64,000 bases of DNA from Microvirga soli (GCF_016734765.1 NZ_JAERQE010000014.1:1-64000), one strand, 5' to 3'. Counted from the stretch's first letter, positions 19,173-29,031 are shown. Numbers and translations are program-made. Notes: generated from the letters alone by a model not told the origin.

Positions 19173-20050
19173 TGATTTCATCACGGGAGAGCGCCGTGAC
19201 AGGCCAAGCCACAAGCTCTGCCTGGTCCTCCCATGAGGGTGCCGCCGCTCTCGCGGCCCCAACCTCCACCGAGAAGCGACGCGTCTTCGACTGGCGCATC
19301 CTTCTCGGCTTTTTTTTGCCTGTCGCCATTGCGCTTCTCTGGGAAGGGGCCGTCACCTTCGGCCTTGCCGAGGGCCGTATTGTGCCGCCGCCGAGCCGCA
19401 TCATCGCAACGCTCTCGGCTCTCGCCGAAACCGGCGAGTTGTGGACCCATGCCTGGATGACACTCTGGCGCGTTCTCGTCGGCTTTCTCATCGGGGCTTT
19501 GTCAGGCATCGTGCTCGGCGCGCTCTCAGGCTCCAGCCAGACCCTTCGCCAATTGCTCGACCCGACCCTGCAGGCCCTGCGCGCGATTCCCTCCATCGCC
19601 TGGGTGCCGCTGTTCATTCTGTGGCTCGGTATCTTCGAAGCCTCGAAAGTGGCGTTGATTGCCGTGGGTGTGTTCTTCCCGGTCTATCTCGGCATCGCGG
19701 GCGCGATCCTCTCCGTCGACCGCAAGCTCGTGGAGGTGGGCCACGTGTTTCGCCTCTCGCGCGTCCAGCTCGCCCGCCGCATCCTGCTGCCGGCCGTTCT
19801 GCCTGAAGCCGTCATCGCGCTGCGCTCAGGGTTAGGCCTCGGCTTCATGTTCGTGGTCGCGGCTGAATTCATGGGCGCATCCGAGGGCCTCGGCTATCTG
19901 CTCGTCGACGGACAGCAGATGGGCAAGCCCGACCAGATCCTCGCCGCCATCATCGCCTTCGCGCTCCTCGGCAAGCTCGCCGACAGCCTGCTGGTTGCAT
20001 CGACCAAGCCGCTCGTGCGCTGGCAGGACACCGTGCGGGAGCAACTGTAA
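19172..20050 (+). CDS. ssuC: Sulfonate-type ABC transporter permease
   Basis: This 292-residue inner-membrane permease belongs to the SsuC/TauC/NrtB family, with an N-terminal cytoplasmic extension and about six transmembrane segments (ILLGFFLPVAIALLWEGAV, VLVGFLIGALSGIVLGALSG). The EAA cytoplasmic loop is seen around LPAVLPEAVIALRSGLGLGFMFVVAAEFMG. The ATG overlaps the binding-protein stop by one base and its own stop overlaps the ATPase start, so the three are translationally coupled. Confidence 0.9.
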   Translation: MISSRESAVTGQATSSAWSSHEGAAALAAPTSTEKRRVFDWRILLGFFLPVAIALLWEGAVTFGLAEGRIVPPPSRIIATLSALAETGELWTHAWMTLWRVLVGFLIGALSGIVLGALSGSSQTLRQLLDPTLQALRAIPSIAWVPLFILWLGIFEASKVALIAVGVFFPVYLGIAGAILSVDRKLVEVGHVFRLSRVQLARRILLPAVLPEAVIALRSGLGLGFMFVVAAEFMGASEGLGYLLVDGQQMGKPDQILAAIIAFALLGKLADSLLVASTKPLVRWQDTVREQL

Positions 20051-20838
20051 TGTTGTCTTTCGAGCACCTCTCCAAGACCTACGCGGACGGCACGCGGGCG
20101 CTCTCCGACATCAATCTCACCGTACACGAGGGCGAGATCGTTGCGCTGATCGGCGGTTCGGGCTGTGGCAAGACCACATTGCTGCGCCTCATCGCCGGCC
20201 TCGACCGGGAAAGCGCCGGCAGGATCCGCCTCGACGGAGAAACGCTCACCGGGCCGCATCCAGCAGTGGGCATCGTGTTTCAGGAACCGCGCCTGCTCCC
20301 CTGGCTGTCGGTGTTCGACAACATCGCCTTTGGCCTTGCTGGGTTAAGCGCTTCCGAGAAGAAGCAGCGCGTGACACATGCGCTCGAAAAGACCGGCCTC
20401 GTCGAACACGCCGACCGCTGGCCGCGCGACCTCTCGGGCGGACAGCAGCAGCGCGTCTCGATTGCCCGCGCTTTCGTCACCAACCCGAAGGTGCTGCTTC
20501 TCGACGAGCCGTTCTCGGCGCTCGATGCCTTCACCCGTGCGAGCCTGCACGAGCATCTGCTCGGCCTGTGGGAGGAAACGCGCCCGACCGTGGTGCTCGT
20601 CACGCACGACGTGCAGGAGGCCGTGACGCTCGCCGACCGCGCTGTCGTGATGCGGCCCAAGCCCGGCCGCATCTTCGACGAATTGCCGCTCACGCTCTCA
20701 CGGCCTCGCGACAGGACGGGGCTTCCCTTCGAGACCTCGGTGCGCCGCATCTTGACGGCCCTCGACCATTCCCTCAAAGCTCCGCAAGAGCAGCCCCAGC
20801 GCGAACGCGACCGTCAGGCCGCTGCGCTGTGGTGGTAA
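20050..20838 (+). CDS. ssuB: Sulfonate-type ABC transporter ATP-binding protein
   Basis: This 262-residue ABC ATPase powers the adjacent permease. It shows Walker A GGSGCGKTT (residues 35-43), the Q-loop VFQEPRLLPW typical of SsuB/TauB, the signature LSGGQQQRVSIARAF, Walker B LLLDEPFSALD and the switch His (VLVTHDVQEAV). It overlaps the permease gene by one base and is followed after 20 bases by the OsmC-like gene. Confidence 0.92.
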   Translation: MLSFEHLSKTYADGTRALSDINLTVHEGEIVALIGGSGCGKTTLLRLIAGLDRESAGRIRLDGETLTGPHPAVGIVFQEPRLLPWLSVFDNIAFGLAGLSASEKKQRVTHALEKTGLVEHADRWPRDLSGGQQQRVSIARAFVTNPKVLLLDEPFSALDAFTRASLHEHLLGLWEETRPTVVLVTHDVQEAVTLADRAVVMRPKPGRIFDELPLTLSRPRDRTGLPFETSVRRILTALDHSLKAPQEQPQRERDRQAAALWW

Positions 20839-20858
20839 CAACTCCCAAGGACACCATC

Positions 20859-21368
20859 ATGGACGCCACCGCCCTTCGCGCCCTCCAGGCGCCGCTGAAG
20901 GATCAATACCGCAGCGATCCGAACGCCGCCGTCATCACCCTCAAGGCGCAAGGTACGCTCGATGACCAGCACATCGCGTGCAAGGTCGAGACCGGCCGCG
21001 CGCTCGCGGTCGCAGGCCTCCACCCGGCCACTGGCGGCTCCGGCGCGGAGCTGTGCTCGGGCGACATGCTGCTCGAAGCGCTCGTGGCCTGCGCGGGCGT
21101 GACCCTGAAGGCAGTCGCCACCGCGCTCGAAATCGACCTGCGCCACGGCGCCGTGAAGGCGGAAGGCGATCTGGATTTCCGCGGCACACTCGGCGTCGAC
21201 AAGGGCGCGCCCGTGGGCTTCAAGAACATCCGCCTCTCCTTCGAGGTCGACACGGATGCGCCGCAGGAGAAAGTCGATCAGCTGCTCAAGCTCACCGAGC
21301 GCTACTGCGTGGTGTTCCAGAGTCTCAACAACAAACCCGAGTTGAGCGCGACACTGACGCGCCGCTGA
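20859..21368 (+). CDS. OsmC-like family protein
   Basis: This 169-residue protein has the OsmC/Ohr-type thiol peroxidase fold. Two cysteines are in the expected contexts, LVACAGVTLKAVATALEI and ERYCVVFQSL, which would form the reactive pair for organic hydroperoxide reduction. It lies 20 bases after the transporter ATPase in the same direction and is probably the last gene of that operon. A link to sulfur supply or oxidative protection is inferred only from this. A longer in-frame opening upstream overlaps the ATPase gene and is not used, since the family begins at this ATG. Confidence 0.85.
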   Translation: MDATALRALQAPLKDQYRSDPNAAVITLKAQGTLDDQHIACKVETGRALAVAGLHPATGGSGAELCSGDMLLEALVACAGVTLKAVATALEIDLRHGAVKAEGDLDFRGTLGVDKGAPVGFKNIRLSFEVDTDAPQEKVDQLLKLTERYCVVFQSLNNKPELSATLTRR

Positions 21369-21378
21369 TCTACCGGAC

Positions 21379-22656
21379 CTACGAGCCGGGATACGCCACG
21401 CTCTTCTGGACGATCTGCTTCGGCCGATGGGTCAGAGCGTGGCGGCGGATCCGTTCGAGATCACGTTCCTCGTCGAGGCTTTTTTCCGCACGCCGCAAGG
21501 CATCCTCTGAATGCTCCTCGGCAAGCTTGCCGAAGACCTCAGGCGACAGTCTCGACAGGGATTGTAGCGCTTTCTGCAGCTTGATCCCCACCTCGACCAG
21601 ACCGGCGCCGTCCCGCGCGATGGGCACAAAGAAATCCTGCATCATGTCCGCGGTGGACAGGGCGGGCATTCGGACCTTGGGAAAGGCGACGTCCTCCTCA
21701 GCATTCCGGCCGCCTTGGAGGGCCAGGATGCGAACGCCGGCGTTGATCACGTCGATGGCGGTCCCTGGATCGTTGACAGCCGGGGACAGAGCCCGCGAGG
21801 CCACCTCACTCAGGGCGATGAGCCCGAAGCGCGGGTCCTGCTCGTAAGTGCGCCGGTCGCCGATGAGAAAGGCATGGCGCACCCTGCCGATGTCCTCGTC
21901 CGACATCTCTTCGTCCACATAGGCGATGGGGCGCGTCGGCTCGACGAAAGCACCCGGCAGAACATCCACGTCGATCAGCGCATCCCTGCTCTCGACAATG
22001 GAGGCCAGCTTCTCCACGTCGATGTTCTGAACGTAACCGATCTCGGTGGGATAGACAGCCTGCGCCATGCGGACCCAGTCCAGGCGGGGCGCGGCCCGAA
22101 GATGAGGGTGTTTGCACCATCGACTGAGGGCCGAAGACGCGGCCTCTTCGAGCTGCTCGATGGTCTCTCGCACAGTGCCGAGCTTGGTCAGACGGCTGAT
22201 CCAACGCAGCAGCGTCACCACGATGAAGATGATCACCAGGATGGTGACGGCGAGCAGAACCAGGCGTCCGTTGGCCCCATAGGTTTCCGTCGAGAGGGCG
22301 ACGATGCCGACGATGCTGTAAAGGAAGGCACCCAGGAAGGTGGCGAGGGCGTTATGAGCCGTCGTGTCCTCCATGAGGAGTTGCGTGGCCCGCGGTGTCA
22401 GGTTCGTGCTGGCGGATGCGAAGGCGGAGACCATGGTGGTCAGGGAGAAGGTCGTCACCGTCAGCATGCTGGCGGCCAGGATGCCGAGAATGTTGCCGAC
22501 GGAATCGGCCCCGACGCTGAGAGCTATATCCTCGGGGATGTAGGGCTGCAGCAGCAGAGCGGTGAAGGCCGCCGCAAAGCCGCCCAGGCAGAAGAGCGCG
22601 ATCTTGAACCAGATCTGGCGAACCAAGCGCCTGAGAAGCAGCTTCCAATGGGCCAT
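21379..22656 (-). CDS. DUF2254 domain-containing membrane protein
   Basis: This 425-residue inner-membrane protein of the DUF2254 family has no known function. Four hydrophobic segments are in the N-terminal 165 residues (IWFKIALFCLGGFAAAFTALLL, VGNILGILAASMLTVTTFSL, FLGAFLYSIVGIVAL, LVLLAVTILVIIFIVVTLL), followed by a long cytoplasmic part. That part contains the family-typical REDPRFG-like ALSEVASRALSPAVNDPGTAIDVI segment. GGAGG lies 11 bases before the ATG. It is convergent with the OsmC-like gene, with only 10 bases between stops. Confidence 0.9.
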   Translation of the reverse strand: MAHWKLLLRRLVRQIWFKIALFCLGGFAAAFTALLLQPYIPEDIALSVGADSVGNILGILAASMLTVTTFSLTTMVSAFASASTNLTPRATQLLMEDTTAHNALATFLGAFLYSIVGIVALSTETYGANGRLVLLAVTILVIIFIVVTLLRWISRLTKLGTVRETIEQLEEAASSALSRWCKHPHLRAAPRLDWVRMAQAVYPTEIGYVQNIDVEKLASIVESRDALIDVDVLPGAFVEPTRPIAYVDEEMSDEDIGRVRHAFLIGDRRTYEQDPRFGLIALSEVASRALSPAVNDPGTAIDVINAGVRILALQGGRNAEEDVAFPKVRMPALSTADMMQDFFVPIARDGAGLVEVGIKLQKALQSLSRLSPEVFGKLAEEHSEDALRRAEKSLDEERDLERIRRHALTHRPKQIVQKSVAYPGS

Positions 22657-22728
22657 ATCGCGAAGGATCCTCCCTGACCCTGCAGCGCGGCGGGCCGGTT
22701 CCTACCGGAATGACACCCCGAGAGAGCG

Positions 22729-24012
22729 TTAGGTTCCCGAAGCGACCAGGGTTCTGGGCGCGCCGCTGATCGCAACGGCGCTGCCGCCCCGGATCTCCTG
22801 CACAGTGAGTGCGCGGGCGTTGGTGCCGTCGGGATTGAAGCGGAATACGCCATCGGCGCCGGCAAAGCCCGCCGGGTTAGTCAGCATCGCGTCGCTGAAA
22901 CCCTGAACCCCCTGCATGCGTGCAAGCGCCGCCGCCAGGGTCACAGCGTCGTAGGAGAGCGTTGCAAGGCGGATCGGGTCGGTGTTGAAGCGCGCGCGGT
23001 AGCGCTCGGCGAAGGCTTCGAAGCCCCGGTTGTCGGGCGCTGCGAACCAGCCGCCCTGCAAGGCCGGCAGACCGAAGATGCGCGGCTTATTCCACACGCC
23101 GGTGCCGAGCGGCTTGACCCGTGTCGGATCGAAGCCCGCCATCTGCAGCGCCTGAGCGACGGCCGGCAGGCTGTCGCCGTTGTCGGGGATGAACAGAGCA
23201 TCCGCCTGAGGCGCGGGTCCGCCGATCACGCGGGCCAGGCGCTGCACGCCCACCTGCGGCTGACCGGCCGGGTAATATTCGAGCGCGGCGATGCGCAGGC
23301 CCTGCCGGGCCGCCGCCTGCTGCAGCCGCGCCTCGGCTACGCGGCCATATTGCGTTTCCGGGATCAGGGCCGCGATCGATCGGCGGCCCTGGCTCGCCGC
23401 GAAGGCGACGATGCGGTCGACCTCCTCCTGCACGAGGAAGCTCAACAGATAGACGCCACGGGTGGCGACGCTCGCATCCGACGAGAAGCCGATGACGGAT
23501 TTGCCCCGTTCGCGCACCACCTGGGCGGCTGCCTGAACGGAACCGGAGAAGAGCGGTCCGATGACGAGTTCGGCCCCCTCCGCGAGCGCCTGCTGCGCGG
23601 CGGCGCGCGCTCCCTCGGGCGTGCCATTATCGTCCTTCACGAGGATTGTGATGTCGGAGCCCTGGAATTCGCTCACAGCCATGTCGGCAGCGTTGCGCAT
23701 GCTCTGCGCCACCACGGCGCCCTGCCCGGCAGCGCTCATGGGCAGGATCAGGGCAACCTTGACGGGACCGGTGCCGATAGTGGAGCCGCCGAGTTGGCCC
23801 GGCGAGGAAACCTGCATGGAGGAAGCAGGCGTCGCAACACCGGCCGCATAGGACGGCTCGACGGATGCGGCTTGAGGCCTGCTGACCTTGCGCGGCGCCA
23901 CACGGCTCTCGGAGCCCACGCAACCCGACAGGCCCAGCGACACAGCCAGGACAGGAGCCCAAGCCATACGAACCGGAAAGCCCCGAGCCCAACCACGCGA
24001 TATGCGTGCCAT
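22729..24012 (-). CDS. Penicillin-binding protein activator-like lipoprotein (LpoA/YraM family)
   Basis: This 427-residue lipoprotein has a type I periplasmic-binding fold. The signal ends in a lipobox (VSLGLSGC), so lipidation is expected. The mature part shows VALILPMSAAGQGAVVAQSMRNAAD, ELVIGPLFSGSVQAAAQVV and VWNKPRIFGLPALQGGWFAAP. In gammaproteobacteria LpoA activates PBP1a; in alphaproteobacteria the role is inferred. The ATG at 24012 is used because AAAGGGGGTGGAG precedes it; a GTG two codons upstream overlaps that site. It is divergent from rsmI, an arrangement conserved across many proteobacteria. Confidence 0.85.
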   Translation of the reverse strand: MARISRGWARGFPVRMAWAPVLAVSLGLSGCVGSESRVAPRKVSRPQAASVEPSYAAGVATPASSMQVSSPGQLGGSTIGTGPVKVALILPMSAAGQGAVVAQSMRNAADMAVSEFQGSDITILVKDDNGTPEGARAAAQQALAEGAELVIGPLFSGSVQAAAQVVRERGKSVIGFSSDASVATRGVYLLSFLVQEEVDRIVAFAASQGRRSIAALIPETQYGRVAEARLQQAAARQGLRIAALEYYPAGQPQVGVQRLARVIGGPAPQADALFIPDNGDSLPAVAQALQMAGFDPTRVKPLGTGVWNKPRIFGLPALQGGWFAAPDNRGFEAFAERYRARFNTDPIRLATLSYDAVTLAAALARMQGVQGFSDAMLTNPAGFAGADGVFRFNPDGTNARALTVQEIRGGSAVAISGAPRTLVASGT

Positions 24013-24152
24013 CTCCACCCCCTTTGGAAACAGCCATCGTTCTTGAGGCTAAGCGTGGCAGAGAAAAGTAAACATTGTTTCTCATCGGTTCTGCGAAGGC
24101 CGTACGCGGCGGCTTTCGCAAAGGCGCCGCTTCATGCGAGAGTGCTGACCTC

Positions 24153-25091
24153 ATGACTCAGAGAATCGACAACCGGACCAGGCGGCGCGAACCTAATGAG
24201 CGGATCGCCACCTTCACCGCCTTCGGCCTTGCCGCCGAAGCCAAGCCCCTCTCACCCGGCCTCTATGTGGTCGCCACCCCCATCGGCAACCTGCAGGACG
24301 TGTCCTTCCGGGCGCTCAGCGTACTCGCCGCCGCAGATGCGGTCCTGGCCGAGGATACGCGGGTGACGAAGACGCTGTTGGCCCATTATGGCATCACCAC
24401 GCCGCTGGTGGCCTATCACGAGCATTCCAACGAGGCCGTGCGCGAGCGCATGGTTCACCGTATCCGCGAGGGTCAGGCCCTGGCCCTGGTGTCCGATGCC
24501 GGCACGCCGCTGGTGTCCGATCCGGGCTACAAACTCGTGCAGGCGGCGATCGAGGAAGGGCTCCCGGTTACGCCGATCCCAGGCCCGTCCGCCGTGCTCA
24601 CCGCGCTGGTGGCCTCGGGCCTGCCCACGGACCGGTTCTTCTTCGAGGGCTTCCTGCCGTCGAAGAGCGGCGCGCGCCGCACGAGGCTTGCCGAGATCGG
24701 CACCATTCCCGGCACGCTCATGCTGTTCGAGGGTCCGCATCGCCTGCCCGAAATGCTCGCGGACGCCGCCGAGGTGCTGGGCGAGCGGCAGGCCGTGGTG
24801 GCGCGCGAGCTCACCAAGATGTTCGAGACCATCCGGCGCGGCACGCTCCCCGAACTTGCCCGGCAATTCGCCGAGGAGGGCCCGCCCAAGGGTGAGATCG
24901 TGGTGCTGATCGGCGAAGCCACCAAGGAAATGCACGCGGCGGAAGCCGATGCGGCGCTGGACAACAAGCTCGAAGCAGCACTCAAGAATCACTCGATCAA
25001 GGATGCCGCGGCAATCGTCGCGGCCGAACTCGACCTGCCCAAGCGGGAGATCTATGCCCGCGCCCTGGTGCTTGCGAAGAAGGGCGAATGA
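24153..25091 (+). CDS. rsmI: 16S rRNA (cytidine(1402)-2'-O)-methyltransferase
   Basis: RsmI 2'-O-methylates C1402 of 16S rRNA, tuning decoding fidelity. The 312-residue protein shows the tetrapyrrole-methylase fold signatures [54 protein letters not shown] and [29 protein letters not shown]. The alphaproteobacterial C-terminal extension is present. The ATG at 24153 is used; no strong ribosome site is visible there. The final ATGA overlaps the yraN start. Confidence 0.96.
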   Translation: MTQRIDNRTRRREPNERIATFTAFGLAAEAKPLSPGLYVVATPIGNLQDVSFRALSVLAAADAVLAEDTRVTKTLLAHYGITTPLVAYHEHSNEAVRERMVHRIREGQALALVSDAGTPLVSDPGYKLVQAAIEEGLPVTPIPGPSAVLTALVASGLPTDRFFFEGFLPSKSGARRTRLAEIGTIPGTLMLFEGPHRLPEMLADAAEVLGERQAVVARELTKMFETIRRGTLPELARQFAEEGPPKGEIVVLIGEATKEMHAAEADAALDNKLEAALKNHSIKDAAAIVAAELDLPKREIYARALVLAKKGE

Positions 25092-25465
25092 AGAACGCGC
25101 TCGATCGTCGCGAAGCGACCTTTCTGCGCGGCCACCGGGCCGAGTGGATCGCGCTGCTGTTCCTGATCTCGAAAGGCTATCGCCCGCTCGCGCGCCGCTA
25201 TGCGGCTTCCGGCGGCGAGATCGACCTGATCGTCATGCGCGGCGACACCATCGCGTTCGTCGAGGTGAAGGCGCGCGGACTCATGGATGATGCGCTCTTG
25301 TCGATAACCGCTCGCAAGCGCCAGCGCTTCTCACGTGCGGTGCGTGCTTGGCTGGCACGGAATGAATGGGCGGCGAACAGGACATGGCGCGCGGATGCAG
25401 TGTTTATCGCACCCAAGACATGGCCAAAACATATTGTGAGCGTGTTCGAGTTGGAGATGGGTTGA
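25088..25465 (+). CDS. yraN: YraN/UPF0102 family nuclease-like protein
   Basis: This 125-residue protein is of the UPF0102 family, with a PD-(D/E)xK nuclease fold resembling Holliday-junction resolvases. The core acidic motif is [22 protein letters not shown] (Glu, Asp, then ExK). The N-terminal [20 protein letters not shown] helix fits the family. It overlaps rsmI by 4 bases, the usual neighbour. The biological role is not established. A dispersed repeat begins 10 bases after its stop. Confidence 0.93.
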   Translation: MKNALDRREATFLRGHRAEWIALLFLISKGYRPLARRYAASGGEIDLIVMRGDTIAFVEVKARGLMDDALLSITARKRQRFSRAVRAWLARNEWAANRTWRADAVFIAPKTWPKHIVSVFELEMG

Positions 25466-25475
25466 GGCGCCTCCA

Positions 25476-25647
25476 CTGTCATTCCGGGGCGAGCGGTAGC
25501 GAGAGCCCGGAATCCATAACCACTAACGGTGCAGATTGGTGTGTGACGCTACTCGCACTTCCTTAAGCGTCGTGTTCATGGATTTCCACGCCTTTGGCGC
25601 GGCCCTTCGGGTCGGGCTCGGCTCTTTGAGCCGCCCCGGAACGACAG
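25476..25647. repeat. Dispersed CTGTCATTCCGG element, copy 2
   Basis: This 172-bp element begins CTGTCATTCCGGGG and ends CCCCGGAACGACAG, with the inner pair GGAATCCATAACC and TTCATGGATTTCC. It carries an extra G/C-rich insertion (GCGGCCCTTCGGGTCGGGC) relative to copies 1 and 3. It lies between convergent genes, 10 bases after the yraN stop. Confidence 0.83.
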
Positions 25648-25665
25648 CAGAGTCGAAGTGAAACC

Positions 25666-26550
25666 CTATTTAGCCGCCACCTTCGGGGCAAACACCGTCA
25701 CGGCCGCTGGCCGGATCGAGAAATGAGCCGGTGTCTGCGTGACGATCTCGCCATCCGCATTGACAGGTCTGGGCTTGCGGGTGCGGATGTCGAACTCCTT
25801 GGCGCGCACCGCCCTCACCTCGTTCCAGGCGCCGTGGCGTCCATGGCGGAACGAGCGGGCCATGAGGGCGAGCTTCCAGGCCCGCTCCAGTTCCAGGCTG
25901 TAGAGATCGAGATGGTGATCGTCGATGGCGGCATCCTGCTCGACCGCATTGCCACCGCCATAGAAGCGGCCGTTGCCTACGGCGATCTGGAGGGTGCGCA
26001 CGCGCGCCGCCTCGTTCTCGCTGTAGATCGTGGCCCGGAAGGGTTTGGCATGCATCAGAACGTTCAGGGCCACCATGGCATAGCCGAGACGCCCCCAGCG
26101 GCGTTTGATGTCCCGCGTCAGCTTCTGGGCCAGTTCCGCCGAGAGCCCGACGCTCGCCACGTTGAAGAATGGCTCGCCGTTGACGAGGCCGAGATCGATC
26201 TTGCGGGTGTGTCCGTCGGCAATCACCTGTGCGGCGCCATCGAGATCGAAGGGAACTTCCAGGGTGCGGGCGAGATCGTTGGCCGTGCCGAGCGGCAGGA
26301 TGCCGAGCGGCAGGCCGGCCTCGATGACCCCGAAGGCCGCCGCGTTGAGCGTGCCGTCTCCCCCGCCGACCACGGCGCAATCCACATCTTTCGCGTGCTT
26401 GACGATGAGGGGCGACAGGTCCTCCCGGCGGCCGCAATCCACATGGACCGGCTCGATTCCATGGTCCTTCAGGCGCTCGACGGCCATGTCGCGCTGGGCG
26501 GCACCGCTGCGGCTCTTGGCATTGACGATCAGAAGGGCGCGGCGGGGCAT
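25666..26550 (-). CDS. YegS/BmrU-type diacylglycerol or lipid kinase
   Basis: This 294-residue protein belongs to the diacylglycerol-kinase catalytic family. It has the N-terminal RRALLIVNAKSRSGAAQ, the nucleotide-binding GGGDGT (62-67), LGILPLGTANDLARTL and the FNVASVGLSAELAQKL segment. It probably phosphorylates a lipid at the inner membrane; the substrate is unknown. It is convergent with yraN across a repeat element and divergent from gshB. Confidence 0.9.
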   Translation of the reverse strand: MPRRALLIVNAKSRSGAAQRDMAVERLKDHGIEPVHVDCGRREDLSPLIVKHAKDVDCAVVGGGDGTLNAAAFGVIEAGLPLGILPLGTANDLARTLEVPFDLDGAAQVIADGHTRKIDLGLVNGEPFFNVASVGLSAELAQKLTRDIKRRWGRLGYAMVALNVLMHAKPFRATIYSENEAARVRTLQIAVGNGRFYGGGNAVEQDAAIDDHHLDLYSLELERAWKLALMARSFRHGRHGAWNEVRAVRAKEFDIRTRKPRPVNADGEIVTQTPAHFSIRPAAVTVFAPKVAAK

Positions 26551-26711
26551 GTACTCTCACATGGAAAAGCTTGAGGGGATCTGCAAGGGGCAGCCTGAAG
26601 CGGGGCCGTTGAATAACCCACATCCCCGGCTTTCGTTCAGGCCACGCGGGATGAACGGTTGCCATACTACAGTTTAGGCCCAATAACCCTGCTTCCCAGG
26701 AGGCCCGACTC

Positions 26712-27656
26712 ATGACCCTCACCGTTGCGTTCCAGATGGATCACATCCGCAGTCTGAAGATTGCGGGCGATACGGGCTTTGCGCTCCTGCTTGAAGCCCA
26801 GCGGCGGGGTCACCGGGTGCTGCATTATACGCCCGATCGCCTGTCCCTGCGCGACGGCGCCGTGATCGCCATGGCGGAGCCCGTCGAGGCGCGGGACGTG
26901 GAGGGCGACCACTTCACGCTGGGAACGCCGGAGCGGGTCGATCTCTCAGGTGTCGATGCGGTGCTCATGCGCCAGGATCCGCCCTTCGACCTGGCCTACA
27001 TCACCGCCACCCATTTCCTGGAACGCATCCACCCCAAGACCCTCGTGGTCAACGACCCGTCCCATGTGCGCAACGCGCCGGAAAAGATCTTCGTCACCCA
27101 TTTCCCACACCTGATGCCCCCGACCCTGATTTCCCGCGACAAGCAGGAGATCGAGGAGTTCCGGCGCGAGCATGGCGACGTGGTGATGAAGCCGCTCTAC
27201 GGCCATGGCGGCGCGAGCGTGTTCAAGGTCGGGCGCGAGGATCCGAATTTCGGCTCGCTCTACGACCTCTTCGCCAACCTGTTCCGGGAGCCCTGGGTGA
27301 TCCAGCGCTTCCTGCCCAAGATCACGGAAGGCGACAAGCGCATCATCCTCATCGACGGCGAGGCGGCGGGCGCCATCAACCGGGTGCCCGCGGCCAACGA
27401 CATCCGCTCCAACATGGTGCGGGGCGGGGCGGCAAAGCCCACCGACCTCACACCCCGTGAGCGCGAGATCTGCGAGACCATCGGCCCCGATCTCAAGCGC
27501 ATGGGCCTGATCCTCGTGGGCATCGACGTGATCGACGGAAACCTCACCGAGATCAACGTGACGGCTCCCACCGGCATCCGCGCCATCAAGCGCCTCGGTG
27601 GGCCGGATCTGGCGGTGACAGTGTGGGATGTGATCGAGAGCAAGGTGGGGCGCTGA
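26712..27656 (+). CDS. gshB: Glutathione synthetase
   Basis: GshB joins gamma-glutamylcysteine and glycine with ATP to make glutathione. This 314-residue ATP-grasp protein carries [19 protein letters not shown] at the N-terminus, [21 protein letters not shown], the ATP-grasp segment [18 protein letters not shown], and the metal and product site [24 protein letters not shown] lies just before the ATG. The closeness to rsmI and yraN matches the conserved alphaproteobacterial order, interrupted here by the lipid kinase. Confidence 0.98.
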   Translation: MTLTVAFQMDHIRSLKIAGDTGFALLLEAQRRGHRVLHYTPDRLSLRDGAVIAMAEPVEARDVEGDHFTLGTPERVDLSGVDAVLMRQDPPFDLAYITATHFLERIHPKTLVVNDPSHVRNAPEKIFVTHFPHLMPPTLISRDKQEIEEFRREHGDVVMKPLYGHGGASVFKVGREDPNFGSLYDLFANLFREPWVIQRFLPKITEGDKRIILIDGEAAGAINRVPAANDIRSNMVRGGAAKPTDLTPREREICETIGPDLKRMGLILVGIDVIDGNLTEINVTAPTGIRAIKRLGGPDLAVTVWDVIESKVGR

Positions 27657-27665
27657 AGCCCTCCG

Positions 27666-27794
27666 CTGTCATCCCCGCGAAGGCGGGGATCCATAACCGC
27701 GACGTCTCAAGAGAAAACGGTCGGCATTTCGCCCCTTCCTGCACTGTCAGCGTTTATGGATTCCGGGCTCGCCTACGGCGCCCCGGAATGACAG
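27666..27794. repeat. Dispersed CTGTCATTCCGG element, copy 3
   Basis: This 129-bp element begins CTGTCATCCCCGCGAAGG and ends CCCCGGAATGACAG, with the inner pair GGGATCCATAACC and GTTTATGGATTCCGGG. It lies between the convergent gshB and hemW genes, 9 bases after the gshB stop and 8 before the hemW stop. Confidence 0.85.
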
Positions 27795-27802
27795 CGCGTG
27801 TT

Positions 27803-28963
27803 CTAAGCAGCCAGTTCCGCAATCACCGCATTGAGCACCGGAAAACCCTTCGGCGTCACGGCAAGCCGTGAGCCATCGACCTGGATCAGGCCTTCCTCTT
27901 TCAGAATCCGTAAGCCGCGCTGATTGAGCGTCTTGCCCGTGAACGCCTCGAAGCGGCGCGGGTCGACGCCTTCCTTGAGGCGAAGGCCCATGAGCAGGAA
28001 CTCGTCGCCCTCGGCCTCTGAGGTCAGCACCTCCTCGTCGATGACGCCATGCCCCTCGCGTTCGACCAGCCCCAGCCATGTTTCGGGGTGCTTTTCCGTC
28101 GCGGTGGCGAGCCGCGCATTGCCGGTCACCAAACGTCCATGGGCGCCGGGGCCGATGCCGGCATATTCGCCGTAGCGCCAATAGAGCAGGTTGTGCTGCG
28201 ATTCCGCACCGGGCCGCGCATGGTTGGAGATCTCGTAAGCGGGCAGCCCGTGCTTCGCGCAGATTTCCTGCGTGATGTCGTAGAGCGCGCGGCCCGTCTC
28301 CTCGTCCGGCACGGTGATCTTGCCGGCATCGAAGAGACGCTGGAACCAGGTGCCCGGCTCGATGGTGAGCTGATAGAGCGACAGGTGCTCCACCGCATGG
28401 GAGATCGCCTGCTCCAGTTCGGCGCCCCAGGCCTGAGGCGTCTGGCCGGGACGGGCATAGATCAGATCGAAGGAATAGCGCTCGAAGATCGAGGCGGCGA
28501 TCTTCACCGCTCCCAGCGCCTCGTCGACGGAGTGCATGCGCCCGAGGCGTTTGAGATCGGGGTCGTTGAGCGCCTGCACGCCGAGGGACACCCGGTTGAT
28601 GCCGGCACCGCGATAGCCGCGGAAGCGCTCGGCCTCGACGCTGGTGGGATTGGCCTCGAGCGTCACCTCAGCCTTCGGGTCGATGCCCCAGGCGCCGCCG
28701 ATGGCGTTGAGGATCGCGCCCACGGTCTGCGGCTTCATGAGCGAGGGCGTGCCGCCCCCGAAGAACACGCTCGTGACCGTCCTGCCCGGAATGCGCGCGG
28801 CCGTGTGGGCGATCTCGCGCTGGAAGGCGCTAAGAAACCGCTCCTGATCCACCGGCTGGTGGCGGACATGGCTGTTGAAGTCGCAATAGGGGCATTTGGA
28901 GGCGCAGAAGGGCCAGTGGACATAAACGCCAAAGCCCACGTCGCGCGTCGGGTGATCGATCAT
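27803..28963 (-). CDS. hemW: Radical SAM heme chaperone HemW
   Basis: HemW is a radical-SAM protein related to coproporphyrinogen III dehydrogenase that binds and transfers heme. The 386-residue protein has YVHWPFCASKCPYCDFNSH with the cluster cysteines 20, 24 and 27, FFGGGTPSLM, EANPTSVEAERFRGYRGAG and SLGVQALND. A single CxxxCxxC without HemN-specific extensions supports HemW over HemN. The ATG at 28963 is used because the frame upstream does not resemble the family. No good ribosome site is visible. It often lies next to rdgB/rph; here 2 kb separates them. Confidence 0.94.
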   Translation of the reverse strand: MIDHPTRDVGFGVYVHWPFCASKCPYCDFNSHVRHQPVDQERFLSAFQREIAHTAARIPGRTVTSVFFGGGTPSLMKPQTVGAILNAIGGAWGIDPKAEVTLEANPTSVEAERFRGYRGAGINRVSLGVQALNDPDLKRLGRMHSVDEALGAVKIAASIFERYSFDLIYARPGQTPQAWGAELEQAISHAVEHLSLYQLTIEPGTWFQRLFDAGKITVPDEETGRALYDITQEICAKHGLPAYEISNHARPGAESQHNLLYWRYGEYAGIGPGAHGRLVTGNARLATATEKHPETWLGLVEREGHGVIDEEVLTSEAEGDEFLLMGLRLKEGVDPRRFEAFTGKTLNQRGLRILKEEGLIQVDGSRLAVTPKGFPVLNAVIAELAA

Positions 28964-29031
28964 GGGGCGTATATGGCAGGTTGGAGGCCGAACGTCACGG
29001 GTGCCGGTGTCGCGCTGCTGCATTCAAACGC

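Noticed and set aside
19995..20858. Long upstream extension of the OsmC-like gene
   Set aside because: It overlaps the ABC ATPase in another frame and is Arg/Pro-rich; the OsmC family begins at 20859.
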